64,000 nucleotides of DNA from Paenibacillus chibensis (GTDB lineage Bacteria > Bacillota > Bacilli > Paenibacillales > Paenibacillaceae): assembly GCF_004001045.1 (NCBI RefSeq), contig NZ_BIMK01000012.1, positions 31,254-95,253 on the forward strand, in the 5' to 3' direction. Of the stretch, positions 17,637 through 25,843 are shown piece by piece. Each line of letters begins with the position of its first letter. Positions within the stretch are counted from its first letter, which is position 1. The notes beneath the pieces are model-generated. The model was given only the letters and a program-made list of their open reading frames with translations, did not search any database and had not been told where the DNA came from. Both the position numbers and the translations under genes were made by a program.

Positions 17637-18409
17637 TGATATCGATGCGGGATGTTTCATTGCGGAGAGAAGAAAATCAAATTTTGGATCATGTATCTCT
17701 CGAAATGAAAAAGGGGGAAAACTGGGTCATTCTGGGACGGAACGGCTCGGGCAAAACGACGATTCTCGAGATGCTTACGGGATATCTTTTTCCAAGCGAA
17801 GGCCGGATTGAGGTACTTGGCAACCTTTACGGTGAATGCGATGTGCGTGAAGTCCGTAAGGAAATCGGCTATATCAGCCCGAATTTGCTTGAGAAGCTGA
17901 ACCTCAGCGATCCGGTATGGGAGGTTGTCGCAACCGGAGCCTATGCGTTTCTGCGCTTTTATCAGGAAATTCCTGAGGAAGTCAAAGCACGGGCCCTGAA
18001 GCTTTTGGAAGAAATGAATTTGGGTAAGCTGTCTTACCATCCGCTCGGGACCTTGTCGCAAGGTGAACGAAAAAAAGTCATGCTGGCGCGCAGTCTGATG
18101 ACCGAGCCCAAGCTGCTGATTATGGACGAGCCTTGTGCCGGCCTGGACTTGTATGAGCGCGAGAAAATGCTGGCGGAGGTCGAACGACTAGGTGATCTGG
18201 ATATCATGGTTGTCTATGTGACGCATCACGTAGAGGAAATCATGCCGATGTTTACGCATACGGCATTGATCCGTGATGGCAAAATCGCGGCAGCAGGTCC
18301 GAAAGAAACGGTTCTAAACGATGAAACGATAAAACAAACCTACGATATTCCGGCAAGGATCGAATGGGACGGCGGCCGGCCTTGGATTAAAGTGGTTTCT
18401 GGAGGGTAA
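17636..18409 (+). CDS. ABC transporter ATP-binding protein (YlmA-like)
   Basis: A 257-residue single ABC domain. Walker A is GRNGSGKTT, the signature is LSQGERKK and Walker B is LLIMDEPCAGLD, with the switch His in VYVTHHVEE. No permease or binding protein lies nearby. The sequence resembles the YlmA/ModF-like stand-alone ATPases, so it may not be a transporter subunit at all. It overlaps the thioredoxin-like gene by one base. Confidence 0.87.
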   Translation: MISMRDVSLRREENQILDHVSLEMKKGENWVILGRNGSGKTTILEMLTGYLFPSEGRIEVLGNLYGECDVREVRKEIGYISPNLLEKLNLSDPVWEVVATGAYAFLRFYQEIPEEVKARALKLLEEMNLGKLSYHPLGTLSQGERKKVMLARSLMTEPKLLIMDEPCAGLDLYEREKMLAEVERLGDLDIMVVYVTHHVEEIMPMFTHTALIRDGKIAAAGPKETVLNDETIKQTYDIPARIEWDGGRPWIKVVSGG

Positions 18410-18415
18410 TCCATT

Positions 18416-19471
18416 TTGGATGATAAACTATTACAAACCGAAGAAATGAACAACGAAGCATCCCGGTTCATCTGCACGGCGAACCATGGCTTTGCTCCCT
18501 ATGCGCAGGAGGAGCTCCGGCGCAGATTCGGCAAGCTGAAGAGCAGAACGCTGATTTCCGGCGAAACCTTCTTGGTAACGCTGTTTGAGGGAGCCGATCG
18601 GGCGGTGGATATGATCGTCAGCAATCCCCCTATCTTTTTGCGGCATCTTCAGCCCGTACAGCTTGAACTGAATGCAGAGGCGGATAACGCTTTTGAACAG
18701 CTGGTGCAGTATTTGATGCATCAGGACAAGCTTCACGGTGCAAAAGTATCCCTGCAGGTAAGAAAAGCGGATAGCAGCATACTGGAGGAAAGCGCCGGGC
18801 AGCTGCGGGAAAGCATTCAAAGCATGCTTACAGGGCTAAGCGCTGAATTTGTTGTGCGCGATGCGGTCTGGGTGATATCCGTGTTTGCGGCTGAAGATCG
18901 AATGTATGTCGGCGTGTCTGAGCCTGTGAATAACTTGTCTGATTGGAGCGGCGGCGCTATCCGGTTTCAGCGGGAGGAAGGACAGATCTCACGGGCGAAA
19001 TTCAAGCTGCTGGAGGCTGAACAAAGCTTCGGTATCGATTTTGCTTCGTTTGATACCGGTCTTGATATTGGCGCGGCACCTGGAGGCTGGACATCATTCC
19101 TGCTTGAGCGTGGACTGCGAGTCACGGCGGTGGACCCTGCTCTTATGCATGAATCACTGCAGCAGCATCCTTCGCTGCGCATTTACAAAAAAAATGCGTC
19201 TGAGGTACAGTTCCAAGACGGCGAGTTTGATTTGCTGGTTTGCGATATGAGCTGGAGCCCCAAGCAGATGGTCAAGCTGGTAACGGAGCTGCTTCCAAGC
19301 TTAAGAACGGGAGGGACAGCGGTCGTCACGGTTAAGCTGATGCACAAAAAGCCGATGGCGCTGATCGATGACGTCATATCCTCGTTCGAAGCAGCAGATA
19401 TGCAAATTCAGCGGGCGAAGCAGTTGTTCCATAATCGGGATGAAATCACGCTTTATATGATTAAATATTAA
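18416..19471 (+). CDS. FtsJ/RlmM-like SAM-dependent RNA methyltransferase
   Basis: A 351-residue protein. The N-terminal 170 residues look like a THUMP-type RNA-binding part. The C-terminal Rossmann domain has the SAM motif DIGAAPGGWTSFLLERG. The K-D-K-E tetrad of FtsJ-like 2'-O-methyltransferases is apparent (ISRAKFKLLE, VCDMSW, TVKLMHKKP, DEITLYMIK). This layout recalls RlmM, which methylates 23S rRNA, but the target here is unproven. The TTG start lies six bases after the ABC gene, next to GGAGGG. Confidence 0.83.
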   Translation: MDDKLLQTEEMNNEASRFICTANHGFAPYAQEELRRRFGKLKSRTLISGETFLVTLFEGADRAVDMIVSNPPIFLRHLQPVQLELNAEADNAFEQLVQYLMHQDKLHGAKVSLQVRKADSSILEESAGQLRESIQSMLTGLSAEFVVRDAVWVISVFAAEDRMYVGVSEPVNNLSDWSGGAIRFQREEGQISRAKFKLLEAEQSFGIDFASFDTGLDIGAAPGGWTSFLLERGLRVTAVDPALMHESLQQHPSLRIYKKNASEVQFQDGEFDLLVCDMSWSPKQMVKLVTELLPSLRTGGTAVVTVKLMHKKPMALIDDVISSFEAADMQIQRAKQLFHNRDEITLYMIKY

Positions 19472-19484
19472 TGGAGTGAATGTT

Positions 19485-19556
19485 ATGGCTGCTGAAATCA
19501 AGCGAGTCATGAACTTGAAAATAGATCTTTACACAGATATTGCCATTGCTATATAA
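19485..19556 (+). CDS. Possible 23-residue peptide
   Basis: A short frame with a ribosome site (GGAGTGA) and ATG start encodes MAAEIKRVMNLKIDLYTDIA plus three residues. It is not recognised. It lies between the methyltransferase stop and a very strong terminator, so it could be a leader or the remnant of a longer gene. Confidence 0.25.
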   Translation: MAAEIKRVMNLKIDLYTDIAIAI

Positions 19557-19583
19557 TGATACCAAATTCATCCTGACATAAAT

Positions 19584-19655
19584 AAAGGGAAAGCATCCCG
19601 GAGTAAGGCATTACGGATTTCCGTAATCGGCCGCTCCCGGAGGCTTTCCCTTTTT
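19584..19655 (+). terminator. Strong compound terminator before the Tad-like locus
   Basis: The outer stem AAAGGGAAAGC/GCTTTCCCTTT encloses CCGGAG/CTCCCGG and the inner ATTACGGA/TCCGTAAT arms, followed by TTTTTG. It isolates the upstream operon from the kinase gene. Confidence 0.82.
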
Positions 19656-19685
19656 GTTTTGTGTCTAAGAAAGCGGGGGAACGAG

Positions 19686-21170
19686 ATGGATCATCCTTCC
19701 AAGCTGCATATCGGACTGACGATTGGGGGGAGATACGAGGTTATCCGTAAAATTGGTGAAGGCGGAATGAGCCATGTTTATCTGGTTGAAGATTTGAAGC
19801 TCCCCGGCAAGCTGTGGGCGATCAAAGAAAGCATTTCCGATCCGAAGCAGCATAGCAGCATCAGGGAAGAAGCGCAGCTGCTGATTTCATTGAGCCATGC
19901 AAGACTTCCGAGAATTGTTGATTTTTTTCCACCGGATGATGACGGATATACCTATCTGGTAATGGATTACATCCAAGGGATTACGTTGGAGAAATACTTT
20001 CATGGTTATCGCGGCAGGATTCCCGGCGAATTTATCGTTCAGATTGCGGATCAGCTGCTGGAGGTTCTGGATTATTTGCATACGCATGATCCGGTGATCA
20101 TTTTCAGGGATTTGAAACCGTCGAACATTATGGTTTCGGAGCATCTGGAACTCAGGCTAATCGATTTTGGCATTGCCCGGAATTATAAGCAGGAGCAGTC
20201 ACAGGACACGGTCAAGCTGGGGACGGTCGGATTTGCGGCTCCAGAGCAATACGGCTCGGGGCAAAGCGATGCCCGAACCGATCTGTACGGACTCGGGGCG
20301 ATTCTCCTCTATCTATCAACCGCCGGCGAATATACCGAATGGTCGGATCAAGCGGCGAAAAGCTTCCGTGCCGACCTGCCGCGCAGTCTGGTTCCGATCA
20401 TCCGCAAGCTCCTGCAGCTTAGACCTGAGGATCGCTATGTGTCGGCCCGTCAAGTCCGGAAAGAGCTGGGAACGGCCGCTCGCCAGGAGCTTGCTACCGA
20501 TCCGAAGCGAATACGCGGCTTAACAGGCAAGCCAGGCACGCAAGTCATTGCGGTGTTGGGAGCGGGAAGCGGAACGGGCACGACGCATACGGCCATAGCA
20601 ATCAGCCACTTTCTGGCTCGCGGCCAAGGCAAGGTAGCGCTGGTAGAAATGAACGTCAAATCCCCGGCTTTTCGGAGAATTCAGCAGATTGTTGATGGAG
20701 AGCGGGGAGGTCATGGATCAGGGAATCGCAAGTTTGAAGTGAACGGCGTGGACTATTGGCGGCAGACTGCGAGAGCAGACGTAATCATGCTGCTTTCCGG
20801 AAGCTACAGCTATGTGGTCATCGACTTGGGCACTTACCGGGAAAGGGAACGGTTCGAGGAGTTTCTAAGAGCTGACGTCTCCATCGTGGTAGCTTCAGGT
20901 GCGGAATGGAGGCAGCAGGATGTGATGGACATGGTACGGGGATTGTCGAGATATCCGCAGCAGAAGTGGATGTATTTTCTGCCGCTGGCCCAATCGGACG
21001 CCGTTCATCGGCTTCGCAAGCAGCTGAATACGACCAGGGTTTTCTCCTTGCCCTTGCAGATGGATCCGTTTGATCAAAGCGAAGAGATGGATCGGGCCTT
21101 GCACCATATTTTTCAAGGGACATTGACCGGAATTCAGCGGAGGAGAAAATTCAGGTTTGGACTCAGCTGA
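19686..21170 (+). CDS. Ser/Thr protein kinase fused to a TadZ/MinD-like domain
   Basis: A 494-residue cytoplasmic protein with two parts. Residues 15-270 form a Hanks-type kinase: glycine loop GEGGMSHVY, Lys47 in AIKES, catalytic loop FRDLKPSN (His of HRD replaced by Phe), LIDFGIAR and GFAAPEQYG. From about residue 285 to the end it looks like a CpaE/TadZ-type P-loop domain (IAVLGAGSGTGTTHTAIAIS), but the P-loop lacks the usual lysines. No membrane span or PASTA repeats occur, unlike PrkC. It heads the Tad-like operon, so it probably controls or localises that machine; this is inference. The ATG at 19686 follows GGGGGA. Confidence 0.87.
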   Translation: MDHPSKLHIGLTIGGRYEVIRKIGEGGMSHVYLVEDLKLPGKLWAIKESISDPKQHSSIREEAQLLISLSHARLPRIVDFFPPDDDGYTYLVMDYIQGITLEKYFHGYRGRIPGEFIVQIADQLLEVLDYLHTHDPVIIFRDLKPSNIMVSEHLELRLIDFGIARNYKQEQSQDTVKLGTVGFAAPEQYGSGQSDARTDLYGLGAILLYLSTAGEYTEWSDQAAKSFRADLPRSLVPIIRKLLQLRPEDRYVSARQVRKELGTAARQELATDPKRIRGLTGKPGTQVIAVLGAGSGTGTTHTAIAISHFLARGQGKVALVEMNVKSPAFRRIQQIVDGERGGHGSGNRKFEVNGVDYWRQTARADVIMLLSGSYSYVVIDLGTYRERERFEEFLRADVSIVVASGAEWRQQDVMDMVRGLSRYPQQKWMYFLPLAQSDAVHRLRKQLNTTRVFSLPLQMDPFDQSEEMDRALHHIFQGTLTGIQRRRKFRFGLS

Positions 21171-21192
21171 CTTCGGAATATAAGAGAGGAGA

Positions 21193-22332
21193 ATGAGCAG
21201 GTACATGTCAAAGCTGAGACAGCGAACGAGGCATATGCTCTATGCGGCCCTGTCTGGAGCCGCCGTCATGGGAGTTGTGTTTGCGGGATATGCGATATTC
21301 AGCAGCGTGCAGCACCATGCGAGAGAAGCCCGGCTGAAGGCGGATTATCGCGCACAGATCGCCAAAATTGAGCAGGCTCGTTCGGAAGAAGAAAAACAGA
21401 TGCCTTCCAGTTGGGTTCTCGCCAGGGATATCGCGGCCGGAGAAGCCATTACAACCAAGGATTTGGTACAGGTGAAGCTCCCTCTTGGAGCTGCTCCGGT
21501 AAACCTGATTCAAAACGGCGGGGAGAAAGATGTGAAAATAGCCAAGATCGAGCTGAAGAAAGGGACCGCACTGACGGATGCCATGATTTACGACAAGGAG
21601 CCGCTGGCAGCCGATCTAAGAAACAGGGAGCTGCAGGTAGTCGCTTTGCCCTCGAATTTAGTGGAGCATGAGGTGATCGACGTACGCATCCAGTTTCCTA
21701 CTGGACAGGATTACATTGTCTTGCCCAAGAAAACAATCGACAAGCTGGCCAGTCCTTCAATATGGATCACGTTGAACGAGCAGGAAATCCTTTCTTTCTC
21801 CAGTGCCATGGTGGATGCTTACATGCATGATGCCAAGCTGTATGCGGTCACCTATGTAGAGCCTCAGATGCAGGACAAAGCGATTCCGACGTATCCGGTT
21901 AATACCGAAGTGCTCAAGCTGATAGCCAGTAATCCGAACATCGTCAAGAAAGCGGAGCAAAAATTGTCCGAAGCTCTGCGAACTTCATTGGAAAAGGATT
22001 TGGCGAAATCAACATCGGACGGAAGGCAGAGACAGGCTCAAAGCTTTGCCGATTCCCAGTCGAGCTTATCCTATCTGAATGAAAATGCATATCCGGCCTC
22101 GAGTGCTCCCGTGAGTCAGCCTGAACCGATGTTTGGCGATTTGAAACAAGCAGGAACCGCAACGTCCGCTGCAGCTAACGATCAGCAAGACCAGCTTCCT
22201 CCACTTGCGAATGAGTCCCAAGCTGCCGATTCTTTTTCACTGGGAGGGGTGCAGGATAACAGGCTGCTTGAGCAAAATGCCAGGAATTCAGCCCCTGATG
22301 CGGATGGAACGGGAATCGCCGGCCCGCCGTAA
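21193..22332 (+). CDS. CpaB/RcpC-like SAF-domain protein
   Basis: A 379-residue membrane-anchored protein. One span lies near residues 16-34, a charged helix follows, then a SAF-type domain (SSWVLARDIAAGEAITTKDLVQVKLP) and a second beta-rich section. The last 100 residues are low-complexity Ser/Gln/Ala/Pro. In Gram-negative Tad systems CpaB is the periplasmic partner of the secretin; with no outer membrane here it may line the channel through the wall. The start is uncertain: GAGGAG lies only one base from the ATG at 21193 and 13 bases from the in-frame ATG at 21205. Confidence 0.8.
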   Translation: MSRYMSKLRQRTRHMLYAALSGAAVMGVVFAGYAIFSSVQHHAREARLKADYRAQIAKIEQARSEEEKQMPSSWVLARDIAAGEAITTKDLVQVKLPLGAAPVNLIQNGGEKDVKIAKIELKKGTALTDAMIYDKEPLAADLRNRELQVVALPSNLVEHEVIDVRIQFPTGQDYIVLPKKTIDKLASPSIWITLNEQEILSFSSAMVDAYMHDAKLYAVTYVEPQMQDKAIPTYPVNTEVLKLIASNPNIVKKAEQKLSEALRTSLEKDLAKSTSDGRQRQAQSFADSQSSLSYLNENAYPASSAPVSQPEPMFGDLKQAGTATSAAANDQQDQLPPLANESQAADSFSLGGVQDNRLLEQNARNSAPDADGTGIAGPP

Positions 22333-22382
22333 TGATGGAATCGCTGCGAGATATATGCTGAATGGAAAGGAGAGCGAGCGGT

Positions 22383-23096
22383 TTGAACACATGGATTTTT
22401 GCCGGAATATGCGACAAAAGCGAGCTATTGATGTATGTCTGCAAAATGCTGGCAGCGGGAAATTACAGCGTGCTTTTCGTTGATGCGACAGAAAAAAGAA
22501 AATATCCGAGTTTCATTGGCCGATTTGACGAGCCGTTGTGGATTACCGAGTTTTCCGGTTTTGACGTCGCCTGCGGGTTTGATGACGAAGCCGCCCTGAA
22601 CGCTTATCTCGAGTGCTCGGATGGAAGCAAGAAATATGATTACGTTATCTACGACCTGGAGATTCCTGATTTTTGCTCGTCCGCAACATGGAGGGAAGCA
22701 AGCGCGAGAATATGGGTGACGGATTACGAAATCTGGACACTGGAAAACGGAGGGCTGTGGCTTCAAGATGCGATTCATCGTCATTTCAGCGAGGATATGG
22801 AGCCGGAAATGCATAAAGTCATCGTTCGGACCGCTGACGAATGGTTCGATTTATTCTATCTGGAGGGATTTTTCAGCCATCTCCCGATTTGTTGGATGGA
22901 TGATCCGCTCATCATGCCTTGGAACGAGCTCGACTGGTCTGTAAAACTTCGGAATGAGCATACCCGGACCGTGCAAATGAAGCCGTTAACCCGGGGGTAC
23001 AAACGAAAGGTATGCGAGATGGTTCAGATGCTGACGGGTTGGGATCAAAAGCAAATTCATCGCGTGCTGCGAGCCGCGGAAAGGAGTAGGGCATGA
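22383..23096 (+). CDS. TadZ-like protein without P-loop (hypothetical)
   Basis: A 237-residue protein. It opens with a strand-helix-strand pattern (TWIFAGICDKSELLMYVCKML ... VLFVDAT) like a MinD/TadZ ATPase in which the P-loop is absent. A later VIYDLEIP strand takes the place of Walker B. I infer a degenerate, non-hydrolysing member of the family from shape and position only. The TTG start is chosen because AAAGGAG lies ten bases upstream; the in-frame ATG at 22362 precedes that site. It overlaps the next gene by four bases. Confidence 0.62.
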   Translation: MNTWIFAGICDKSELLMYVCKMLAAGNYSVLFVDATEKRKYPSFIGRFDEPLWITEFSGFDVACGFDDEAALNAYLECSDGSKKYDYVIYDLEIPDFCSSATWREASARIWVTDYEIWTLENGGLWLQDAIHRHFSEDMEPEMHKVIVRTADEWFDLFYLEGFFSHLPICWMDDPLIMPWNELDWSVKLRNEHTRTVQMKPLTRGYKRKVCEMVQMLTGWDQKQIHRVLRAAERSRA

Positions 23097-23938
23097 GTAC
23101 GGTCGCATTTTGGAGTCCGCTGCAAGGTGGAAGCGGGACTTCGGCCCACACGGCAGTGGCAGCTGTCACGATGGGCATGGATTATCGCCTGAAGCTGTTA
23201 TTAGCTCATGGCGGGATGGCAAAAGAAAGGGTGGAAGGGGCTTTTCAGACGGCGTCTTATTCCTTGGATCATTCCCTGGTTACCTTCCAGGATCACGGCA
23301 TGGATGCTCTGGAACGTTTGTGCTTGAATCGGAGACTAACTCGTGATAATTTACAGGACTACACGCTACCGCTGCTGCCGGAAAGGGTGGATATCGTACA
23401 GGGAAATGCGAAGCAGGATGGAACGATGCCCGGTTACCGCAAACAGCTGCTGAATTCCATATGCACCGTAGCCAACCAGTGCTATGATCTTGTGTTTGCC
23501 GATGCAGGCAGCGGTAAACCCAAGGAAGGAAGCGGAGACCAGGCGCTGCTTGAAGCGGCCGACATGATTATCGTCAATTTGAATCAGTCAATTGAAGCCT
23601 TGGATTTGTTCTTCAAGGACGGCGGATGTCCGGATGGCATTAAGGATAAGCCGCATATCGTTGTTCTGGGCCGGTATGACAAGTACTCTCACTGTACGTT
23701 GAACAATGTAAAACGAAGATTCGGCTACAAAGGTCCGATACACGGGATACCCTATACAACCGATTTTCTGGATGCGTGGAACATGCGCAGCGTGTTGCCC
23801 TACCTGCAGCGCAGCCGCAACTTAAACAATCGTCAGCCTTCAGCAGCCTTTTTGGAAAGCGTTCGCTTGTTAAACAAAGACATTCTAACGCAGCTGGAGA
23901 TGACTTCAGCACTCAAGCTGGTGGAAAGGGGGGCATGA
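23093..23938 (+). CDS. TadZ/CpaE-like ParA-family protein with atypical P-loop
   Basis: A 281-residue cytoplasmic protein of the MinD/ParA fold. The deviant Walker A region is SPLQGGSGTSAHTA (residues 8-21), with both signature lysines missing. LVFADAGSG stands for Walker B, and IIVNLNQS and HIVVLGRYD match later ParA strands. In Tad systems TadZ/CpaE places the machine at the pole. It abuts the ATPase gene exactly (stop ends at 23938, ATG at 23939). Confidence 0.78.
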   Translation: MSTVAFWSPLQGGSGTSAHTAVAAVTMGMDYRLKLLLAHGGMAKERVEGAFQTASYSLDHSLVTFQDHGMDALERLCLNRRLTRDNLQDYTLPLLPERVDIVQGNAKQDGTMPGYRKQLLNSICTVANQCYDLVFADAGSGKPKEGSGDQALLEAADMIIVNLNQSIEALDLFFKDGGCPDGIKDKPHIVVLGRYDKYSHCTLNNVKRRFGYKGPIHGIPYTTDFLDAWNMRSVLPYLQRSRNLNNRQPSAAFLESVRLLNKDILTQLEMTSALKLVERGA

Positions 23939-25843
23939 ATGATTTCCGGAATGGTCATGAACATTCTTCTGATGGCAGTGATTGTTCTGTTTGCAGCTCT
24001 GCTGTTTTATGTGAAATGGCTGGATTACCGCACCCCTGTCGCGAGAGTAAGCGGCTCCGCAGGGCAGTTCACCATTGATCACATGACCGAATTCGTCAAG
24101 CAAACGCTGCATGAACTGACTCACAGCCAGTTGACCGATTTGGGCCTCCATGAAGAAGATTATAAGCGGAGGCTTCATAAAAGAAGCGAGCTCCGGAAGG
24201 CATTAAAGGAGTGCATCTCGGGAGATATTCACGAGAAGCGGTATGTTAAGCAATTCATGGCTGACCTGCTCGTCAAGAGCTATGGCTTAACGGAGGAACA
24301 TATCGATGAGGCGATTCCTTTTGAGGATATTGAGCATTTGACGCCGCAGGATCAATTTGAAATTATATTTTACTTATACCAAAAACAATATGGGCAGGAA
24401 GCTTTATCGCAAATATTAGAGCACTACGGATTGGATGAACCGAGAATCGTAGAAGGGTATGGGGATCAGCCGGTGTACGCGGTCACGGCCGAGGATATTG
24501 AACGCATGTTTATGGCCGAGTATATCAAGCTTGATTTCGAAGAAAAGCTGGAGATCGTCGTACAACGGATTTACCAGCAGTATAAAGGTTTTTCCGTGGT
24601 GGACGATTTGCGTGATCAGCGCATCGACGGGATCAGCGGAGGCGTGAGCGGCAGGTTGAACGATGATGGAATGACAGAAACATACGGTAGCCCGTTTTCT
24701 CCCTTCATGTTTGCTGACGAAAATGAGGAACAAAGACCGTTGTCGGTAACAGAGAGCGTATGGCTGTTTTACAAAGGCAAATCGGTGCATATGGGTTTTC
24801 TCTCTTTTGGCTCGGCACTGGAGCTGAAGCGCGTTTGCCAAAATATTTATAAGTATAATCATCCCGGCCAGCTGTCTGAAGCGAACGGTTATAAGGTTAA
24901 CGAAATGAAGGATGGCTCCAGGGTCGTTGTCGTCAGACCACCGTTTGCTGAATCTTGGGCATTTTTCGTGCGCAAGTTTGATATCAACAATGCCTCCCTT
25001 CAACAATTGATTACAGGGGATCAAGCGGAGCTGCCGATTGAACTTCTGACGTTTCTGATGAAAGGAAACCGGATAACGTCCATTACCGGCGCACAGGGAT
25101 CCGGGAAAACGACGCTGCTCATGGCTATGATCGAGCATATTAATCCTACATACACTCTTCGGGTGCAAGAGATGGCTTTCGAGCTTCATTTACGCAAAAT
25201 ATACAGCCGTAGAAATATCCTGTCTTTTCGCGAGACGGAACGCATTTCAGGTCAGGAAGGATTAGATTTGCAAAAGAAGACGGACGGTACAGTCAATATT
25301 CTGGGTGAGGTTGCGAGTGACGAGGTTGCGGCATGGATGATCCAAATGTCACAAGTGGCGAGCTTGTTTACGGTATTTACGCATCATGCCAAGACGTTTC
25401 GTGACCTGGTCTATTCACTCCGGAACTCCCTGCTCAAAATCGGCGTGTTTCAAAACGAGCATATTGCGGAAGAGCAAGTCGTTCAAGTGATTAACTTTGA
25501 TATTCATATGAAAAGAGATGCAGACGGCAAGCGGTATATCGAACGGATAACCGAGTGCGTACCGGTAACGAACCTAGCTTTTCAGCAGAGCAGCAGTGAC
25601 GGGAAAGGCTATTCCGAGAGGAGTGACAGAAGTTCAGCACAGCTGTTACATCATGGAAGGGATTCGATGAGAGGAGCTTTCGTATCCCGAAACATTGTGG
25701 AATACAGGCATGGAGAATATGTTGCAGTAGAGCCGCTATCCCCGTTTAACGTCCAGGAAATGGAAGAACAGATGGGGGAAGCGGATGCACAAAGGTTCCG
25801 TGAATTTATGGATTATCATTGGAGATCCGCCCATGAACATTAA
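23939..25843 (+). CDS. TadA/CpaF-like secretion ATPase with N-terminal membrane anchor
   Basis: A 634-residue motor ATPase. Residues 5-25 are a hydrophobic span, which is not usual for TadA. A helical region of about 230 residues follows. The T2SSE core has Walker A GAQGSGKTT near residue 384, the Asp-box-like LRVQEMAFELHL, Walker B ILGEVAS and the His-box FTHHAKT. It should drive the inner-membrane platform encoded next. No secretion substrate gene is obvious. Confidence 0.87.
   Translation: MISGMVMNILLMAVIVLFAALLFYVKWLDYRTPVARVSGSAGQFTIDHMTEFVKQTLHELTHSQLTDLGLHEEDYKRRLHKRSELRKALKECISGDIHEKRYVKQFMADLLVKSYGLTEEHIDEAIPFEDIEHLTPQDQFEIIFYLYQKQYGQEALSQILEHYGLDEPRIVEGYGDQPVYAVTAEDIERMFMAEYIKLDFEEKLEIVVQRIYQQYKGFSVVDDLRDQRIDGISGGVSGRLNDDGMTETYGSPFSPFMFADENEEQRPLSVTESVWLFYKGKSVHMGFLSFGSALELKRVCQNIYKYNHPGQLSEANGYKVNEMKDGSRVVVVRPPFAESWAFFVRKFDINNASLQQLITGDQAELPIELLTFLMKGNRITSITGAQGSGKTTLLMAMIEHINPTYTLRVQEMAFELHLRKIYSRRNILSFRETERISGQEGLDLQKKTDGTVNILGEVASDEVAAWMIQMSQVASLFTVFTHHAKTFRDLVYSLRNSLLKIGVFQNEHIAEEQVVQVINFDIHMKRDADGKRYIERITECVPVTNLAFQQSSSDGKGYSERSDRSSAQLLHHGRDSMRGAFVSRNIVEYRHGEYVAVEPLSPFNVQEMEEQMGEADAQRFREFMDYHWRSAHEH

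Noticed and set aside
19686..21170. Reading the kinase as PrkC/PknB-type with PASTA repeats
   Set aside because: There is no membrane span or PASTA domain; the C-terminal half looks like a TadZ/MinD-type fold instead.
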